64,000 bases of DNA from Streptomyces sp. CB01580 (GCF_001905795.1 NZ_LIXJ01000016.1:136411-200410), one strand, 5' to 3'. Counted from the first letter of the stretch, positions 34,225-43,375 are shown. Program-made: numbers and translations. Notes: generated from the letters alone by a model not told the origin.

Positions 34225-34719
34225 ATGTCGAACCTCTCGCACGCCGGCCGTGACATGGCCGGTCACCCCGATGTTTCCGAAATGCGCGACCGCTACGCCC
34301 GCGTGATGGGCGGGCGCGACGTGGCGCTCGTGGACGCACCGGTGTTCCTCGTCGGTCTCTACTGCGCCATCTCGCCCTGGGTGGTCAATTTCCTGGGGAC
34401 CCAGCCCAGGCTGACGACGCACAACGTGATCATGGGTATCGCGATCGCGGTACTCGGTCTGGGTTTCACCGCCATGCCGGAGCGGATGTACGGCCTGAGC
34501 TGGGCCATCTGCGCCATGGGCATCTGGATGATCATCTCGACCTGGGTCGTCGGCAGCGCCCCGAGCCTCGGCGTGATCCTGAACAACGTCATCATCGGCG
34601 CGCTGACCCTGCTGCTCGGGCTGGTCTGCGCGGCCGCGTCGATGAAGGTCGGCAAGCACACGACCGGCAGGCGAGCGGCCCGGGCCGACCGGCCGGCGCG
34701 AGCCGACCGCCCGGCCTGA
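34225..34719 (+). CDS. SPW-repeat membrane protein
   Basis: 164 residues. A soluble N-terminus (SNLSHAGRDMAGHPDVSEMRDRYARVMGG) is followed by four membrane helices. The first pair contains the diagnostic ISPWVVNFLG of the SPW repeat family, and the second contains MIISTWVVGSAP in the equivalent place. The tail is basic (RRAARADRPARADRPA). Function unknown. The ribosome binding site GAAGGAG precedes ATG 34225. Confidence 0.85.
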   Translation: MSNLSHAGRDMAGHPDVSEMRDRYARVMGGRDVALVDAPVFLVGLYCAISPWVVNFLGTQPRLTTHNVIMGIAIAVLGLGFTAMPERMYGLSWAICAMGIWMIISTWVVGSAPSLGVILNNVIIGALTLLLGLVCAAASMKVGKHTTGRRAARADRPARADRPA

Positions 34720-34743
34720 GCAAGGGACTCGGCCCCAACCGGC

Positions 34744-34778
34744 GGTCGGCCGGTCCGCGGGAGGCGGACCGGCCGACC
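34744..34778. terminator. Hairpin between the SPW and DUF917 genes
   Basis: GGTCGGCCGGTCCGC (34744-34758) and GCGGACCGGCCGACC (34764-34778) form a perfect 15-bp stem with a 5-base loop between convergent genes. Confidence 0.85.
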
Positions 34779-34857
34779 ACGCCCGGGCCCGTGCCACCGA
34801 CCGGTCCGAGCCCGCCGCGTGGTTCGGCCCGAGGCCCCGGGAACCGTCGCGCGCGGG

Positions 34858-35931
34858 TCAGTCCCGGCGAAACGGCAGGTAGTCCACGTCGTACCCGAAG
34901 TACCGCGGTCCGGCGAGGGCCAGTCCGCCCGGCGTGGTCCAGCGCGGGTCGCACGGGGCCGCCAGCACGCTGACGCGCAGCCCGTAGCGCAGCCCCTCCG
35001 TGGTCACCGGGTCGCCCGTGTCCGTGTCCAGCACGCAGATCAGGTCGGGGGTGGTGGCGACCGTCTCGCCGTCCCGGGTGGCGAGCAGGTGTTCGTTCTG
35101 GAAGCCGAGTTCGAGAACCCGTCCCGCGTCGCCGCCGACGCCCTCGATCCGGGCGCTGCCCCGGGCGAAGCCGCCCTCGGTGCGGCGGCTGACATCCACG
35201 ACCTTGCCGGTCAGCAGATGGCTGCCGAAGAGCATGGCGCGGGCCGCCCGTACCGGATCCTCGTGCGCGGCACGCGCCTCGCGGACAGCCGCGCCGAGCC
35301 GTTCGGCGAGCGTGAGCGTGGCGGGGACGAGACCGTCGGCGAGCTGGTCGCCGCGCATCACGGTGTCGGCGCTGGAGATCTGGCAGCCGAGTTCCACGCA
35401 GACCGCGCGGGCGATGCGTTCGGCCGCGTGGTTGGAGACGGCGTCGACGATGATCGTGTTGCCCTTGTCGTCGGCGAGCGCCATCGGCGTGTTGGCCACG
35501 CCGATCAGTCCGGGCAGCACCATCTGGGCCTCGGGGAACGCGCGGCCCATGGCATCCCCGTCGACCAGCGGAAGTCCCGCCTCGGCGGCGCAGGCGACGG
35601 GCAGCATCGAGTTGACGCCGCCGACCTCGATCGGCGCGATGTGGGTGGCACGGCGGCCGATGTGCTTCTCCAGGGCGCGCAGGGCGGCCACCTCCTCGCC
35701 CCCGGCCGGGACGCGTTCCAGCAGCACCGTCGGGGCGCCCATCCCGGAGACGGGGACGACGGTCGCGTCGGCCGGTACCTCGTCGAAGGAGACGAGCCGC
35801 ACCGGTCCGTGGCGGCGGATGGCCTCGCGCGCCAGCAGCTTGCCGATGTACGGGTCGCCTCCCCCGCCGGTGCCGAGGATGCCCGCGCCGCGCGCGATGT
35901 CGTCCAGGTTGTCGAGGGTGATCTCACGCAT
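34858..35931 (-). CDS. DUF917 family protein (copy 1)
   Basis: 357 residues. Glycine-rich N-terminus GAGILGTGGGGDPYIGKLLA, then HIAPIEVGGVNSMLPVACAAEAGLPLVDGDAMGRAFPEAQM, the family signature, and a C-terminal beta-rich part. DUF917 proteins pair with HyuA-like hydantoinases; as I recall, one characterised member acts on an S-methyl-thiohydantoin. Without MITE copy B its ATG would overlap the end of the hydantoinase gene (ATGCGTGA), so it was probably coupled and is now 222 bp away. Last gene of the cluster. Confidence 0.87.
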   Translation of the reverse strand: MREITLDNLDDIARGAGILGTGGGGDPYIGKLLAREAIRRHGPVRLVSFDEVPADATVVPVSGMGAPTVLLERVPAGGEEVAALRALEKHIGRRATHIAPIEVGGVNSMLPVACAAEAGLPLVDGDAMGRAFPEAQMVLPGLIGVANTPMALADDKGNTIIVDAVSNHAAERIARAVCVELGCQISSADTVMRGDQLADGLVPATLTLAERLGAAVREARAAHEDPVRAARAMLFGSHLLTGKVVDVSRRTEGGFARGSARIEGVGGDAGRVLELGFQNEHLLATRDGETVATTPDLICVLDTDTGDPVTTEGLRYGLRVSVLAAPCDPRWTTPGGLALAGPRYFGYDVDYLPFRRD

Positions 35932-36000
35932 GTGACGCTGCTCCGTGGGTCTCGCGCGCCCCGGCCGGGGTGCGGGTGGTGCCGATGCCGTTCAGGTCTA

Positions 36001-36162
36001 GTGCTGTGACCGGGAAGGTTCACCGGGTGGCTCGCGGCGTCCGGCGCGGTGCATCGCAAGGCGGAGCATCGTCCGCGTACTGGACGTACTCGGGTGATGC
36101 GACAACACCGCGAGGTGCCGTGCCGGGCGTCGCGAGCCGGTGAACCTTCCCGGTCACAGCAC
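36001..36162. mobile_element. MITE copy B, 162 bp
   Basis: Perfect terminal inverted repeats of 26 bp (GTGCTGTGACCGGGAAGG at the left end and its complement at the right). CTAG is intact on the left and reads CCAG on the right. It inserted into the 3' coding region of the hydantoinase gene and now supplies that gene's TGA stop. It is the best-preserved full-length copy in the window. Confidence 0.88.
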
Positions 36163-37683
36163 CAGGTCGCCGACCGCCTTGACCCGGATGCGGGTCGCGC
36201 CGCCGGGCAGATAGGCGAGCGGGACCTCCTCCACGTCGACGATGCGGACGGTGCCGGGCCGGGCGCCCGCGCTCTCGGCCCGTGCGACGGCCTCCTCGCG
36301 CGCCTCGGCGAGTACCGCGTCCCGGCGGCCGTCGGGGACCTGGAAGACCCGGTCCACCTCCCCGCCGACCTGGGCTATCGCGGCGCCCACGGCGTTGGCG
36401 ACGTCGAAGTGTCCGGGGCGCCGCACGTCGTCGAAGCCCGGCAGGGACGAGGGCACCAGCACGCTTCCGCCGCCCACCGCGACGACCGGCAGCGCCCCCG
36501 GCGAGGTGCGCATCCGGTCGACGGTCTCGGCCAGGCGCTCGGCGATCCGGTCCAGGGCCCGGGCGGTGAAGTCCGGGTCCAGGTGCGCGACGCGGGAGCG
36601 GTCACCGATGTCGGCGCGGCCCGCCGCGACCGCGAGGTCGGTCGCCGTCAGGGTGGATCCGCCGAAGACCAGCGCCTCGTCGGTGAGCCGGTAGCCCACC
36701 GAACGCGGGCCCGTCTCGCCCTCGGCCGAGACCAGGGACCCGCCTCCGATGCCGAGGGACAGCACGTCGGGGATGCGGAAGTTGGTACGGATGCCCGCGG
36801 CCTCGCTCTCGCCGGCCGCCTCGCGCGGGAAGCCGCCGGCGAGGATGCCGACGTCCGCGGTGGTGCCGCCGACGTCCACCACCGCGCAGTCGCCGAGGCC
36901 GGACAGGAACGCCGCGCCGCGCATCGAGTTGGTGGGCCCGGAGGCGAACGTCGCCACCGGGTAGGCGCGGGCGAAGTCCACGTCCATCAGCGTGCCGTCG
37001 TTCTGCGACAGGAAGAACGGCGCGGTCAGCGAGACGTCGGCGAGCGACTTGGCGAAGGACTCGACGATCGCGGTGGCCAGGTCGCGCAGGGCCGCGTTGA
37101 TGATCGTGGCGTTCTCGCGGGCGAGCAGCCCGACCCGGCCCAGCTCGTGGGAGAGCGAGAAGTGGACGTCCGGCCCCAGTTCCGCGCCGAGGATCTCGGC
37201 GGCCCGGCGCTCGTCCTCCTCCGCGACCGGGGAGAACACCGAGGACACGGCCACCGAGGTCAGTCCGCGCGCGGCGATGTCGGCGGCGGTGCGCTTCAGT
37301 TCCTCCGGGTCGAGCGGCGACAGCGGGCGCCCGTCGAACTCGCGGCCGCCGTGGCACAGGTAGCCGTGTCCGCCGACGGCCGCCCGCTGGCGCTCCGGCC
37401 AGTCGGTCATCGGGGGCAGGGCGGCCGTGGCCGGCAAGCCCAGGCGCACCGCCGCGACGGGGGCGAGGCGGGCGCCCTCGATCAGCGCGTTCAGGAAGTG
37501 CGTCGTGCCGATCATGACGGCGGTGACGTCCTCCTTCGGCGGGTCCAGGGCCCGGACGGCCGTGGTGACCCCGGAGGTGATGTCGGAGGTGGTGGGGGTC
37601 TTCGCGGTCGCGAGGATCCGGTCGTCGTCCCCCAGGAGGGCGGCGTCGGTGTTGGTGCCTCCGACGTCGATTCCGATGCGCAT
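36154..37683 (-). CDS. Hydantoinase/oxoprolinase family protein (copy 1), C-terminus altered by MITE
   Basis: 509 residues. Both phosphate-binding motifs of the HyuA/ASKHA-like fold are canonical: MRIGIDVGGTNTDAAL at the N-terminus and CAVVDVGGTTADVGILAGG in the middle. LSQNDGTLMDVDFAR and TFASGPTNSMRGAAFL are family blocks. These enzymes open hydantoin-like rings, usually with ATP. The native frame ends inside MITE copy B as LVL-stop. Deleting 164 bp would extend it by 25 residues and overlap the DUF917 start. ATG 37683. Confidence 0.9.
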   Translation of the reverse strand: MRIGIDVGGTNTDAALLGDDDRILATAKTPTTSDITSGVTTAVRALDPPKEDVTAVMIGTTHFLNALIEGARLAPVAAVRLGLPATAALPPMTDWPERQRAAVGGHGYLCHGGREFDGRPLSPLDPEELKRTAADIAARGLTSVAVSSVFSPVAEEDERRAAEILGAELGPDVHFSLSHELGRVGLLARENATIINAALRDLATAIVESFAKSLADVSLTAPFFLSQNDGTLMDVDFARAYPVATFASGPTNSMRGAAFLSGLGDCAVVDVGGTTADVGILAGGFPREAAGESEAAGIRTNFRIPDVLSLGIGGGSLVSAEGETGPRSVGYRLTDEALVFGGSTLTATDLAVAAGRADIGDRSRVAHLDPDFTARALDRIAERLAETVDRMRTSPGALPVVAVGGGSVLVPSSLPGFDDVRRPGHFDVANAVGAAIAQVGGEVDRVFQVPDGRRDAVLAEAREEAVARAESAGARPGTVRIVDVEEVPLAYLPGGATRIRVKAVGDLVL

Positions 37684-37730
37684 GGTGTGTCCGTCTTTCG
37701 TAGGGGTGGGGTGTCGGGGCGGGCCCCGGG

Positions 37731-39161
37731 TCAGGCGACGGCGCTCCGCGGCCGGACGGCGTCCCGCTCCGCCTCGATCGCCGCGGCGGGCCGGTCCGGC
37801 TGGGTGAACGGCAGTTCGCGGGCGCCTCGCACCAGGCCGAGCTTTCCAACGACCACGTAGCCGAGCCCGGCGAGCAGCAGCGAGTTGAGCGCGGGTATCC
37901 CCCACCACTGGTGGTGGTCGCTGAGCCAGCCGACCAGGGAGGCAGCAACCCACAGGGCGATCGTGGCCGGAACCCAGCTCGGTTCGGTCTCGGGCAGCCG
38001 TCCCACGGCACGCGACGCGTCCAGCTGCGGCCGCCACTTCTTCACGACGAAGTACTCGGCGACCATGATCCCGGCGACCGGCGGGGTGAGGACGCCCAGC
38101 ACCGTGAGGAACTCGGTGAACCGGTCCAGGATCCCGGCCGCCGCCGCGAGGCTTCCGAGCACACCGATGGCCACGGTCGTGCCGACCCGGTGCAGCCGGA
38201 CCTTGAACAGCGCCTCGACGGCCCCGATCAGGCCCAGCGACGAGGAGTACAGGTTCCAGTTGTTGATCTTCACGGTGGCGGAGACCAGGACGATGACGCC
38301 GATGACACCGGAGGAGGAGGTGATGATGGCGATCAGGTCGGAGGACTTCACCGCGTAGGCGAGCAGCACGCCGCCCAGGCCAAGGACGTACTCACCGAGG
38401 CTGATGCCGACGACGGTCTGCTTGACCACGTCGCCGGTGTTGCGGTTGAAGCGGGTCATGTCGGGGGTCGTGACCGCGCCGACGATGTACGAGCCGGCCA
38501 CGATGGTCGCGCCGGTGGCGATGGAGAGGTGGGCGCCGAAGGGCGCGGCCGTCACCAGGTCGCCGATGTGGTGCCGGGAGAACTCGACGGCCATGGCCCA
38601 GCCCGCGAGACCGAGGAACGCGGGCACGGTGACGAACGCGGTCCAGCCCATGACGCGGAAGCCACGCAGAACCAGCGCGGTGACGCCGAGGCCGCAGACC
38701 AGGCACCAGGCCCAGAGCGGCAGCGCGGGCACGATGGAGTGGAGTCCGGCCGCGAACACCGCTGTCTGCACTCCGAACCAGCCGAACAGGCTGACCGCGA
38801 TGACGAGCCCGATCAGAGTGGAGCCGTAGCGGCCGAAACCGGTCCAGCGGACCAGCATCGAGGTGGAGAGGCCCTCCTTCATTCCCGCGATGCCGACGAA
38901 GATGCAGACGACCTCCAGGATCACCGAGCCGAGCGTGAACGCCCAGAACGCGCCCCAGAAGGAGAGACCGGCGCCGAGCGTGGCACCCAGCAAGAACTGC
39001 GTCAGGTCGGAGAGCTGGCCGAAGCGCTGCACGGCGACGTTGAACCAGGAATAGCGGGCCGAGCGCGGCACCCGCTCCAGCGGGTAGTCCTCGTCCTGCT
39101 GCTGCGGCTCGGTCGTCTCGGTGGGTGGCTGCGGCTTCGACCGCGCTGCGGGCTGGGTCAT
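37731..39161 (-). CDS. NCS1-family (cytosine/allantoin/hydantoin-like) permease
   Basis: 476 residues with about 12 membrane helices. RYSWFNVAVQRFGQLSDLTQFLLGATL and SYIVGAVTTPDMTRFNR are CodB/NCS1 signatures, and NWNLYSSSLGLIGAVEA follows. NCS1 carriers import nucleobases, allantoin or hydantoins with Na+ or H+. It lies between the two hydantoinase genes, 47 bp before copy 1, so it most likely imports the substrate of the cluster. ATG 39161 starts MTQPAARSKP. Confidence 0.92.
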   Translation of the reverse strand: MTQPAARSKPQPPTETTEPQQQDEDYPLERVPRSARYSWFNVAVQRFGQLSDLTQFLLGATLGAGLSFWGAFWAFTLGSVILEVVCIFVGIAGMKEGLSTSMLVRWTGFGRYGSTLIGLVIAVSLFGWFGVQTAVFAAGLHSIVPALPLWAWCLVCGLGVTALVLRGFRVMGWTAFVTVPAFLGLAGWAMAVEFSRHHIGDLVTAAPFGAHLSIATGATIVAGSYIVGAVTTPDMTRFNRNTGDVVKQTVVGISLGEYVLGLGGVLLAYAVKSSDLIAIITSSSGVIGVIVLVSATVKINNWNLYSSSLGLIGAVEALFKVRLHRVGTTVAIGVLGSLAAAAGILDRFTEFLTVLGVLTPPVAGIMVAEYFVVKKWRPQLDASRAVGRLPETEPSWVPATIALWVAASLVGWLSDHHQWWGIPALNSLLLAGLGYVVVGKLGLVRGARELPFTQPDRPAAAIEAERDAVRPRSAVA

Positions 39162-39264
39162 GGGGACGGTCCTCAGGTGGCGGTGGCGGGGCGGGGGTAG
39201 GGCGGAGGGACGCGGCAGCACGGCGGTGGGCTGCTCCACGGGGGGAGAGAGGGAACGACGGGTC

Positions 39265-40605
39265 TCAGAGCGGGAGGGGCGGTCCCGCGGCCCGGGCGCG
39301 CAGGAGCACCGCGCCCGGCAGATACGGCACCGGCAGATCCGGTTCGGACCGGGTCTCCACGCGCCGGGGATCGGCACCGGCCCGTACGGCCCCGGCCCTG
39401 GCCAGATCCCGTACCTCGTCGCGTACGGCGTCGAGCCGGCGGCCGGGGCCGCGCGTGACGATGCGGTCGTACTGGCCGCCGACCGGGCTGGCCGCCGCGC
39501 CGAACGCTCCAGCGACATCGCCGTGTTCGGGTCGTACGACGTCGAATCCGGTCAGTACGCGGCCGGGCACGCCGTCCGCGCCGCCGCCCACCAGGACCAG
39601 CGGCAGGAGTCCGGCCGCGGGCCGCATCCGGTCGGCGGCCTCGGCCAGCTCGCGGTGCGCGTCGGCGGGCACGGTGATCAGATCCGGGAAGCGCAGGCTG
39701 ACGGGTACGCCGCCGAAGCGCTCACCGGGTCCGGCCTCCTGCGGGTAGCCACCGGTCAGGGCGCCGACCCGGGCGCGGCGGCCACCGATGTCGGCGACCA
39801 CTGCGTCACCGAGACCGGCCAGGAGCCCGGCGCCCCGGATGGTGCAGGCGGGACCGCTGCCCAGGCTGAGTCCGGGCTGGCGGCGCAGGTACTCCAGGCT
39901 CATGAGGGTGCCGTCGCTGCGGGTGACGAGTACGGCGGCGCCGGGCGCGAGGCCGAGGCGCGGCAGCGTGGCGGTCAGCTCGTCGGCGACCCGTGCCACC
40001 AGGACGGACAGGGCGGCGTCGAGGACCGTGGCATTCTCGCGGCGCAGCAGGCTGAGCGTGCCGACGTCGCTGGAGAGCAGGACGGTCGTGTCGGGGCCGG
40101 TCTCGGCACGCAGGATCTCGGCCGCCTCCCGCTCCTGCCCGCCGTCGGCGGGCGAGAACACGGCGGTGACGGCGAACGCCTCGGCGCGGCCCGCGAGCGC
40201 GGCGCCGAACCGGGCGACGGCGTCCCGGTCGAGCGGGGTGGTGTCGCGGGGGGACAGGCCCCCGCCGCCCCGCACGTTGGCGGTGCCCGCGCACACGGCG
40301 TCGCGCAGTGCCACGGGCCAGCCGAACAGCGGCCGGACGGCGTCCGCGGCGGCGCCGCCCACGCGCAACACCCCGACCCGGGCCAGTCCTTCGCGTTCCC
40401 GGACCGCGCGGGCGGCGACCCGCAGCCCCACGGCGAGCTGGGTGGCCCGGCGCCTGGGCTCGGCGGGGAGCGCGCCGACCGCGGCGGCGAGCGAGCCGAC
40501 GGCGTCACCGGCGATCGAGGGGACCTTGACGGCCCGGACCGCCCGGCCGCCCTCCAGCAGGACGGCGTCGGTGTTGGTGGGCCCGACGTCCACGCCGAGG
40601 ATCAT
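39265..40605 (-). CDS. Hydantoinase/oxoprolinase family protein (copy 2), degenerate motifs
   Basis: 446 residues, shorter than copy 1. The N-terminal motif reads ILGVDVGPTNTDAVL (GGT changed to GPT), and the central motif reads AVVADIGGRRARVGALTGG instead of DVGGTTADVG, so the nucleotide-binding positions are altered. Overall family blocks remain (VTRSDGTLMSLEYLRR, GSGPACTIRGAGLLAG). It may be an inactive partner or have changed chemistry. The ATG overlaps the DUF917 copy 2 stop by 4 bp, so the pair is translated together. Confidence 0.85.
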   Translation of the reverse strand: MILGVDVGPTNTDAVLLEGGRAVRAVKVPSIAGDAVGSLAAAVGALPAEPRRRATQLAVGLRVAARAVREREGLARVGVLRVGGAAADAVRPLFGWPVALRDAVCAGTANVRGGGGLSPRDTTPLDRDAVARFGAALAGRAEAFAVTAVFSPADGGQEREAAEILRAETGPDTTVLLSSDVGTLSLLRRENATVLDAALSVLVARVADELTATLPRLGLAPGAAVLVTRSDGTLMSLEYLRRQPGLSLGSGPACTIRGAGLLAGLGDAVVADIGGRRARVGALTGGYPQEAGPGERFGGVPVSLRFPDLITVPADAHRELAEAADRMRPAAGLLPLVLVGGGADGVPGRVLTGFDVVRPEHGDVAGAFGAAASPVGGQYDRIVTRGPGRRLDAVRDEVRDLARAGAVRAGADPRRVETRSEPDLPVPYLPGAVLLRARAAGPPLPL

Positions 40606-41768
40606 GGCGTGCCTCCCCCGGGCCGGTGGCCGGGTGCGGTCGAACAGGCGCCGGTCGCGCCGTCCGGGGCGAGCCCCGGACGGCCGTCGGCGACGAGCGG
40701 CGCGGACCGCTCGGCGACGCGCGGCGCGGCATCCGCGGGAACGGTCCCCGGGGGGTCCGCGTGGCCGAGCCCGGGCAGACCGAAGGCGGACGGACCGGCC
40801 AGCCGCAGCCCCTCCGGCGTGTACCAGGCCGGGGCGGAGGGCAGCGTGACGAGGTGCACGCGCAGCCCGTAGCGGACCTCCTCGACCGGGACGGCCCAGC
40901 CGGTCCGCACGTCGACCAGCGCGATCACGTCCGGGACGACGGCGAGCGCGGTGCCCTCCTCCAGGGCGGCGACGAACTCGCTGCGGGCCTCGACGAGGAC
41001 CAGCCGCCCGGCGTCGGGTCCGGCGCCTTCCAGCAGGACGGCGGTGGCGTCGTCGCCGTCCGCGTCCCGCGTGGCGTACCGGCGGACCGAGGAGACCTTG
41101 CCGGTGAGCAGGGGCTCCGGTCCTTCGCCGCGGCCGAGGGCGAGGGCGCGCGTGACCGATCCGGTGACGGCGTGGCGGGTCGCCTGCCCGGCGGTCAGGG
41201 GGTAGTCGGCGGACGCGGCGCGCCCGCCGAAGGCGTCGAGGGTGGCGCGGGCGAAGCGTTCGAGGTGCGCGCCGTCGACACCGTCGACGACGACGGTGTG
41301 ACCGTGTTCGTCGACGAGGACGGCGGGGCAGGGGCGCAGTCCGGCCAGTTCCAGGACGTTCTGGTCCATGCGGGGAAAGGCGCGGCCCATCGAGTCGGCG
41401 TCGAGCAGCGGCAGTCCCAGCCGGGCCGCCCAGGCGACGGCGACGCAGCCGTTGAGGCCGCCGATCTCGCTGCTCATCACCGCGGCCACCGGGGCGCCGT
41501 GCAGGTCCTCGAAGCGGGCCCGCAGCCGCGCGGGCTCGTCCCGGCCGCCGATCCGCTCGGCGGCGACCGCGGGCGAGCCCACCAGCCCGACGGGCATGAC
41601 CAGCGCGTCGTCGGGCAGGCCGGACGGGTCGACGACAGGCACCGGGCCGCATTCCTCGATCGCCTGTCCGGCGACGGGCAGCGTCACATCGGCGGGGCCG
41701 CCGCCCCCTGATCCCAGGACGGCACAGCCCCGCGCGAAGTCGGCGAGCGCTCCGGCGTCCATGTGCAT
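40602..41768 (-). CDS. DUF917 family protein (copy 2)
   Basis: 388 residues. GCAVLGSGGGGPADVTLPVAG at the N-terminus and MSSEIGGLNGCVAVAWAARLGLPLLDADSMGRAFPRMDQ match the signature of copy 1, with moderate divergence and a longer Ala/Pro-rich C-terminal tail. First gene of the minus-strand cluster, 89 bp from the divergent PucR gene. Start ATG 41768 or 41762 (MHMDAG or MDAG). Together with copy 2 of the hydantoinase it mirrors the pair at 34858-37683. Confidence 0.86.
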   Translation of the reverse strand: MHMDAGALADFARGCAVLGSGGGGPADVTLPVAGQAIEECGPVPVVDPSGLPDDALVMPVGLVGSPAVAAERIGGRDEPARLRARFEDLHGAPVAAVMSSEIGGLNGCVAVAWAARLGLPLLDADSMGRAFPRMDQNVLELAGLRPCPAVLVDEHGHTVVVDGVDGAHLERFARATLDAFGGRAASADYPLTAGQATRHAVTGSVTRALALGRGEGPEPLLTGKVSSVRRYATRDADGDDATAVLLEGAGPDAGRLVLVEARSEFVAALEEGTALAVVPDVIALVDVRTGWAVPVEEVRYGLRVHLVTLPSAPAWYTPEGLRLAGPSAFGLPGLGHADPPGTVPADAAPRVAERSAPLVADGRPGLAPDGATGACSTAPGHRPGGGTP

Positions 41769-41833
41769 GCGTTCCAGCGTAGGGAGGCGCAAGGCACACA
41801 GCCTGGGCCATCGGCCCTCTCTTCGGCCTCCTG

Positions 41834-41850
41834 GTGTGCTGAGGGCACAC
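41834..41850. promoter_or_regulatory. Candidate PucR operator
   Basis: GTGTGC (41834-41839) and GCACAC (41845-41850) form an inverted repeat with a 5-base spacer, 7 bp before the pucR-like ATG, in the shared region between divergent units. Confidence 0.5.
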
Positions 41851-41857
41851 TGGTGGG

Positions 41858-43375
41858 ATGCCGAGCATCCTGGAACTCCTCTCCTCCCCCGGTCTGGACG
41901 GGCTGCGCCCGCTGGTGGGGCCGCTCGACGCGGTGGAGGTGACGGGGGTGCGCCTGGAGCCGCGCCCCGACCGGCTCGCCGCCCTGCCCGCGGGGACGGT
42001 CGCCGTGCTGCTGGCGCCGCTGCCCGGGCATCTGCTGGACGTTGCGGTACGGGACGCCGCGGCGGCGGGCGCCGCCGCGCTGGTCCTGACGGGGGTGGCC
42101 CGGACGCCGCACGGACTACCCGCCGAGGTGACGGCCACCGCCCGGGCGCTCGCCGAACGGGGCCGGGTCGCGGTGCTGTACGCGGGCGGGGAGCTCGCCG
42201 CCCTCGTGGTGGCGGTGGAACGGGCGGTGGCCGGGTCCGCCGCGGACGCGCTCGCCCGGGTCGCCGCCGCCGCGCGGGAGGTGACGGCGGTCGCGGGCGA
42301 CCCGGAGCGGGTGGCCGCGGCGGCGTCCCGGGCCCTGGGGGTGACCGTGGAGCTGCGGGCGGCGGGCCCGGGCGAGGAGGGCGCGTCGGCCGCCGGTCCG
42401 GACGGCGACATCCGGCTCGCCGCCCCGCCCCGCCCCGGCCACGCGGGGGCGGCGGTGCGTTCCGTGCTGGCGTTGGCGGCCCTCGCGGCGGCCGGCGGCG
42501 GGCACGGCGACGTCCCCGTGCGCTCCCGTGGCCGGCTGCTCGCCGAACTGCTCGTGGCCCCGCGCGACCAGGCCGCCCGGCTGGCCGCCCGGGGCCGGGC
42601 ACTCGCGCTCCCGGTGGACGGCTGGCACATGGCGTTGCGGCTGGAGGCCGGCGACCTCGACGCCGCCGACCGGCCGAAGGTGCTGGACGCGGTGATGTCC
42701 CGGGCCCTGACGCTGCTGCGTTCCTGGGACGGTCCGGCGGCACAGCCCTCCGGCGCCGCGCCCCCGCCCGGCGACGCCGTCCAGTGGAACGCCGCCCTGG
42801 TCGACGACGCCCTCGTGCTGCTCGGCACCTGGCCCGCCGACCCGGGGGCGGACGGGCGGCGCGCGACCCTGGCCCGGGCCCGCCGCGTGGTGGACCGGCT
42901 GGCCGGGCTGCGTCCGGAGGCCGGACTGCGGTGCGGGGTGGGCTCGCCCCACCGGGGTCCGCTGGGCATCCGCACCTCGGCCCGGGAGGCACGGGCCGCC
43001 GTGCCGCGCGGCCTCGGCCCCGCGGTGGCCGCGCACGACGCGGTGGGGCTCGACCGGATGCTGCTGGAGTGGTACGCCTCCGACACCGCGCGCGAGGCGG
43101 TCGCCGAACTCCTCGCGCCCGTACTGGCGTTGGGCCCGGAACGCGCCGAGCCGCTGTTGCGTACGCTCCAGGGCTATCTGGACCACAACAACTCGCCCGG
43201 CCGCGCCGCCGAGGCCCTGCATCTGCACCGGAACGCGGTGGGCGCCCGCATCCGCAAGGTGGTCCGGCTGACGGGCGCCGACCTGAGCGATCCGGACGTC
43301 CGCCTCGCCCTCCAACTGGCCTGCCGCGCGAGCCTGTCGGCGCCGCACGACGAACCGCCCGCCGCCGGTGGCTGA
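41858..43375 (+). CDS. PucR-family transcriptional regulator
   Basis: 505 residues. An N-terminal PucR domain (MPSILELLSSPGLDGLRPLVGPLDAVEVTGV), a central GGDEF-like/CdaR region and a C-terminal HTH_30 (LLRTLQGYLDHNNSPGRAAEALHLHRNAVGARIRKV). PucR regulators typically control purine, allantoin or amine catabolism in response to the substrate. Divergence from the DUF917-hydantoinase-permease operon makes that operon its probable target. ATG 41858. Confidence 0.92.
   Translation: MPSILELLSSPGLDGLRPLVGPLDAVEVTGVRLEPRPDRLAALPAGTVAVLLAPLPGHLLDVAVRDAAAAGAAALVLTGVARTPHGLPAEVTATARALAERGRVAVLYAGGELAALVVAVERAVAGSAADALARVAAAAREVTAVAGDPERVAAAASRALGVTVELRAAGPGEEGASAAGPDGDIRLAAPPRPGHAGAAVRSVLALAALAAAGGGHGDVPVRSRGRLLAELLVAPRDQAARLAARGRALALPVDGWHMALRLEAGDLDAADRPKVLDAVMSRALTLLRSWDGPAAQPSGAAPPPGDAVQWNAALVDDALVLLGTWPADPGADGRRATLARARRVVDRLAGLRPEAGLRCGVGSPHRGPLGIRTSAREARAAVPRGLGPAVAAHDAVGLDRMLLEWYASDTAREAVAELLAPVLALGPERAEPLLRTLQGYLDHNNSPGRAAEALHLHRNAVGARIRKVVRLTGADLSDPDVRLALQLACRASLSAPHDEPPAAGG

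Noticed and set aside
33317..36162. Repeated units first considered as a CRISPR or direct-repeat array
   Set aside because: Copies are 162 bp, kilobases apart, with terminal inverted repeats and no regular spacers.
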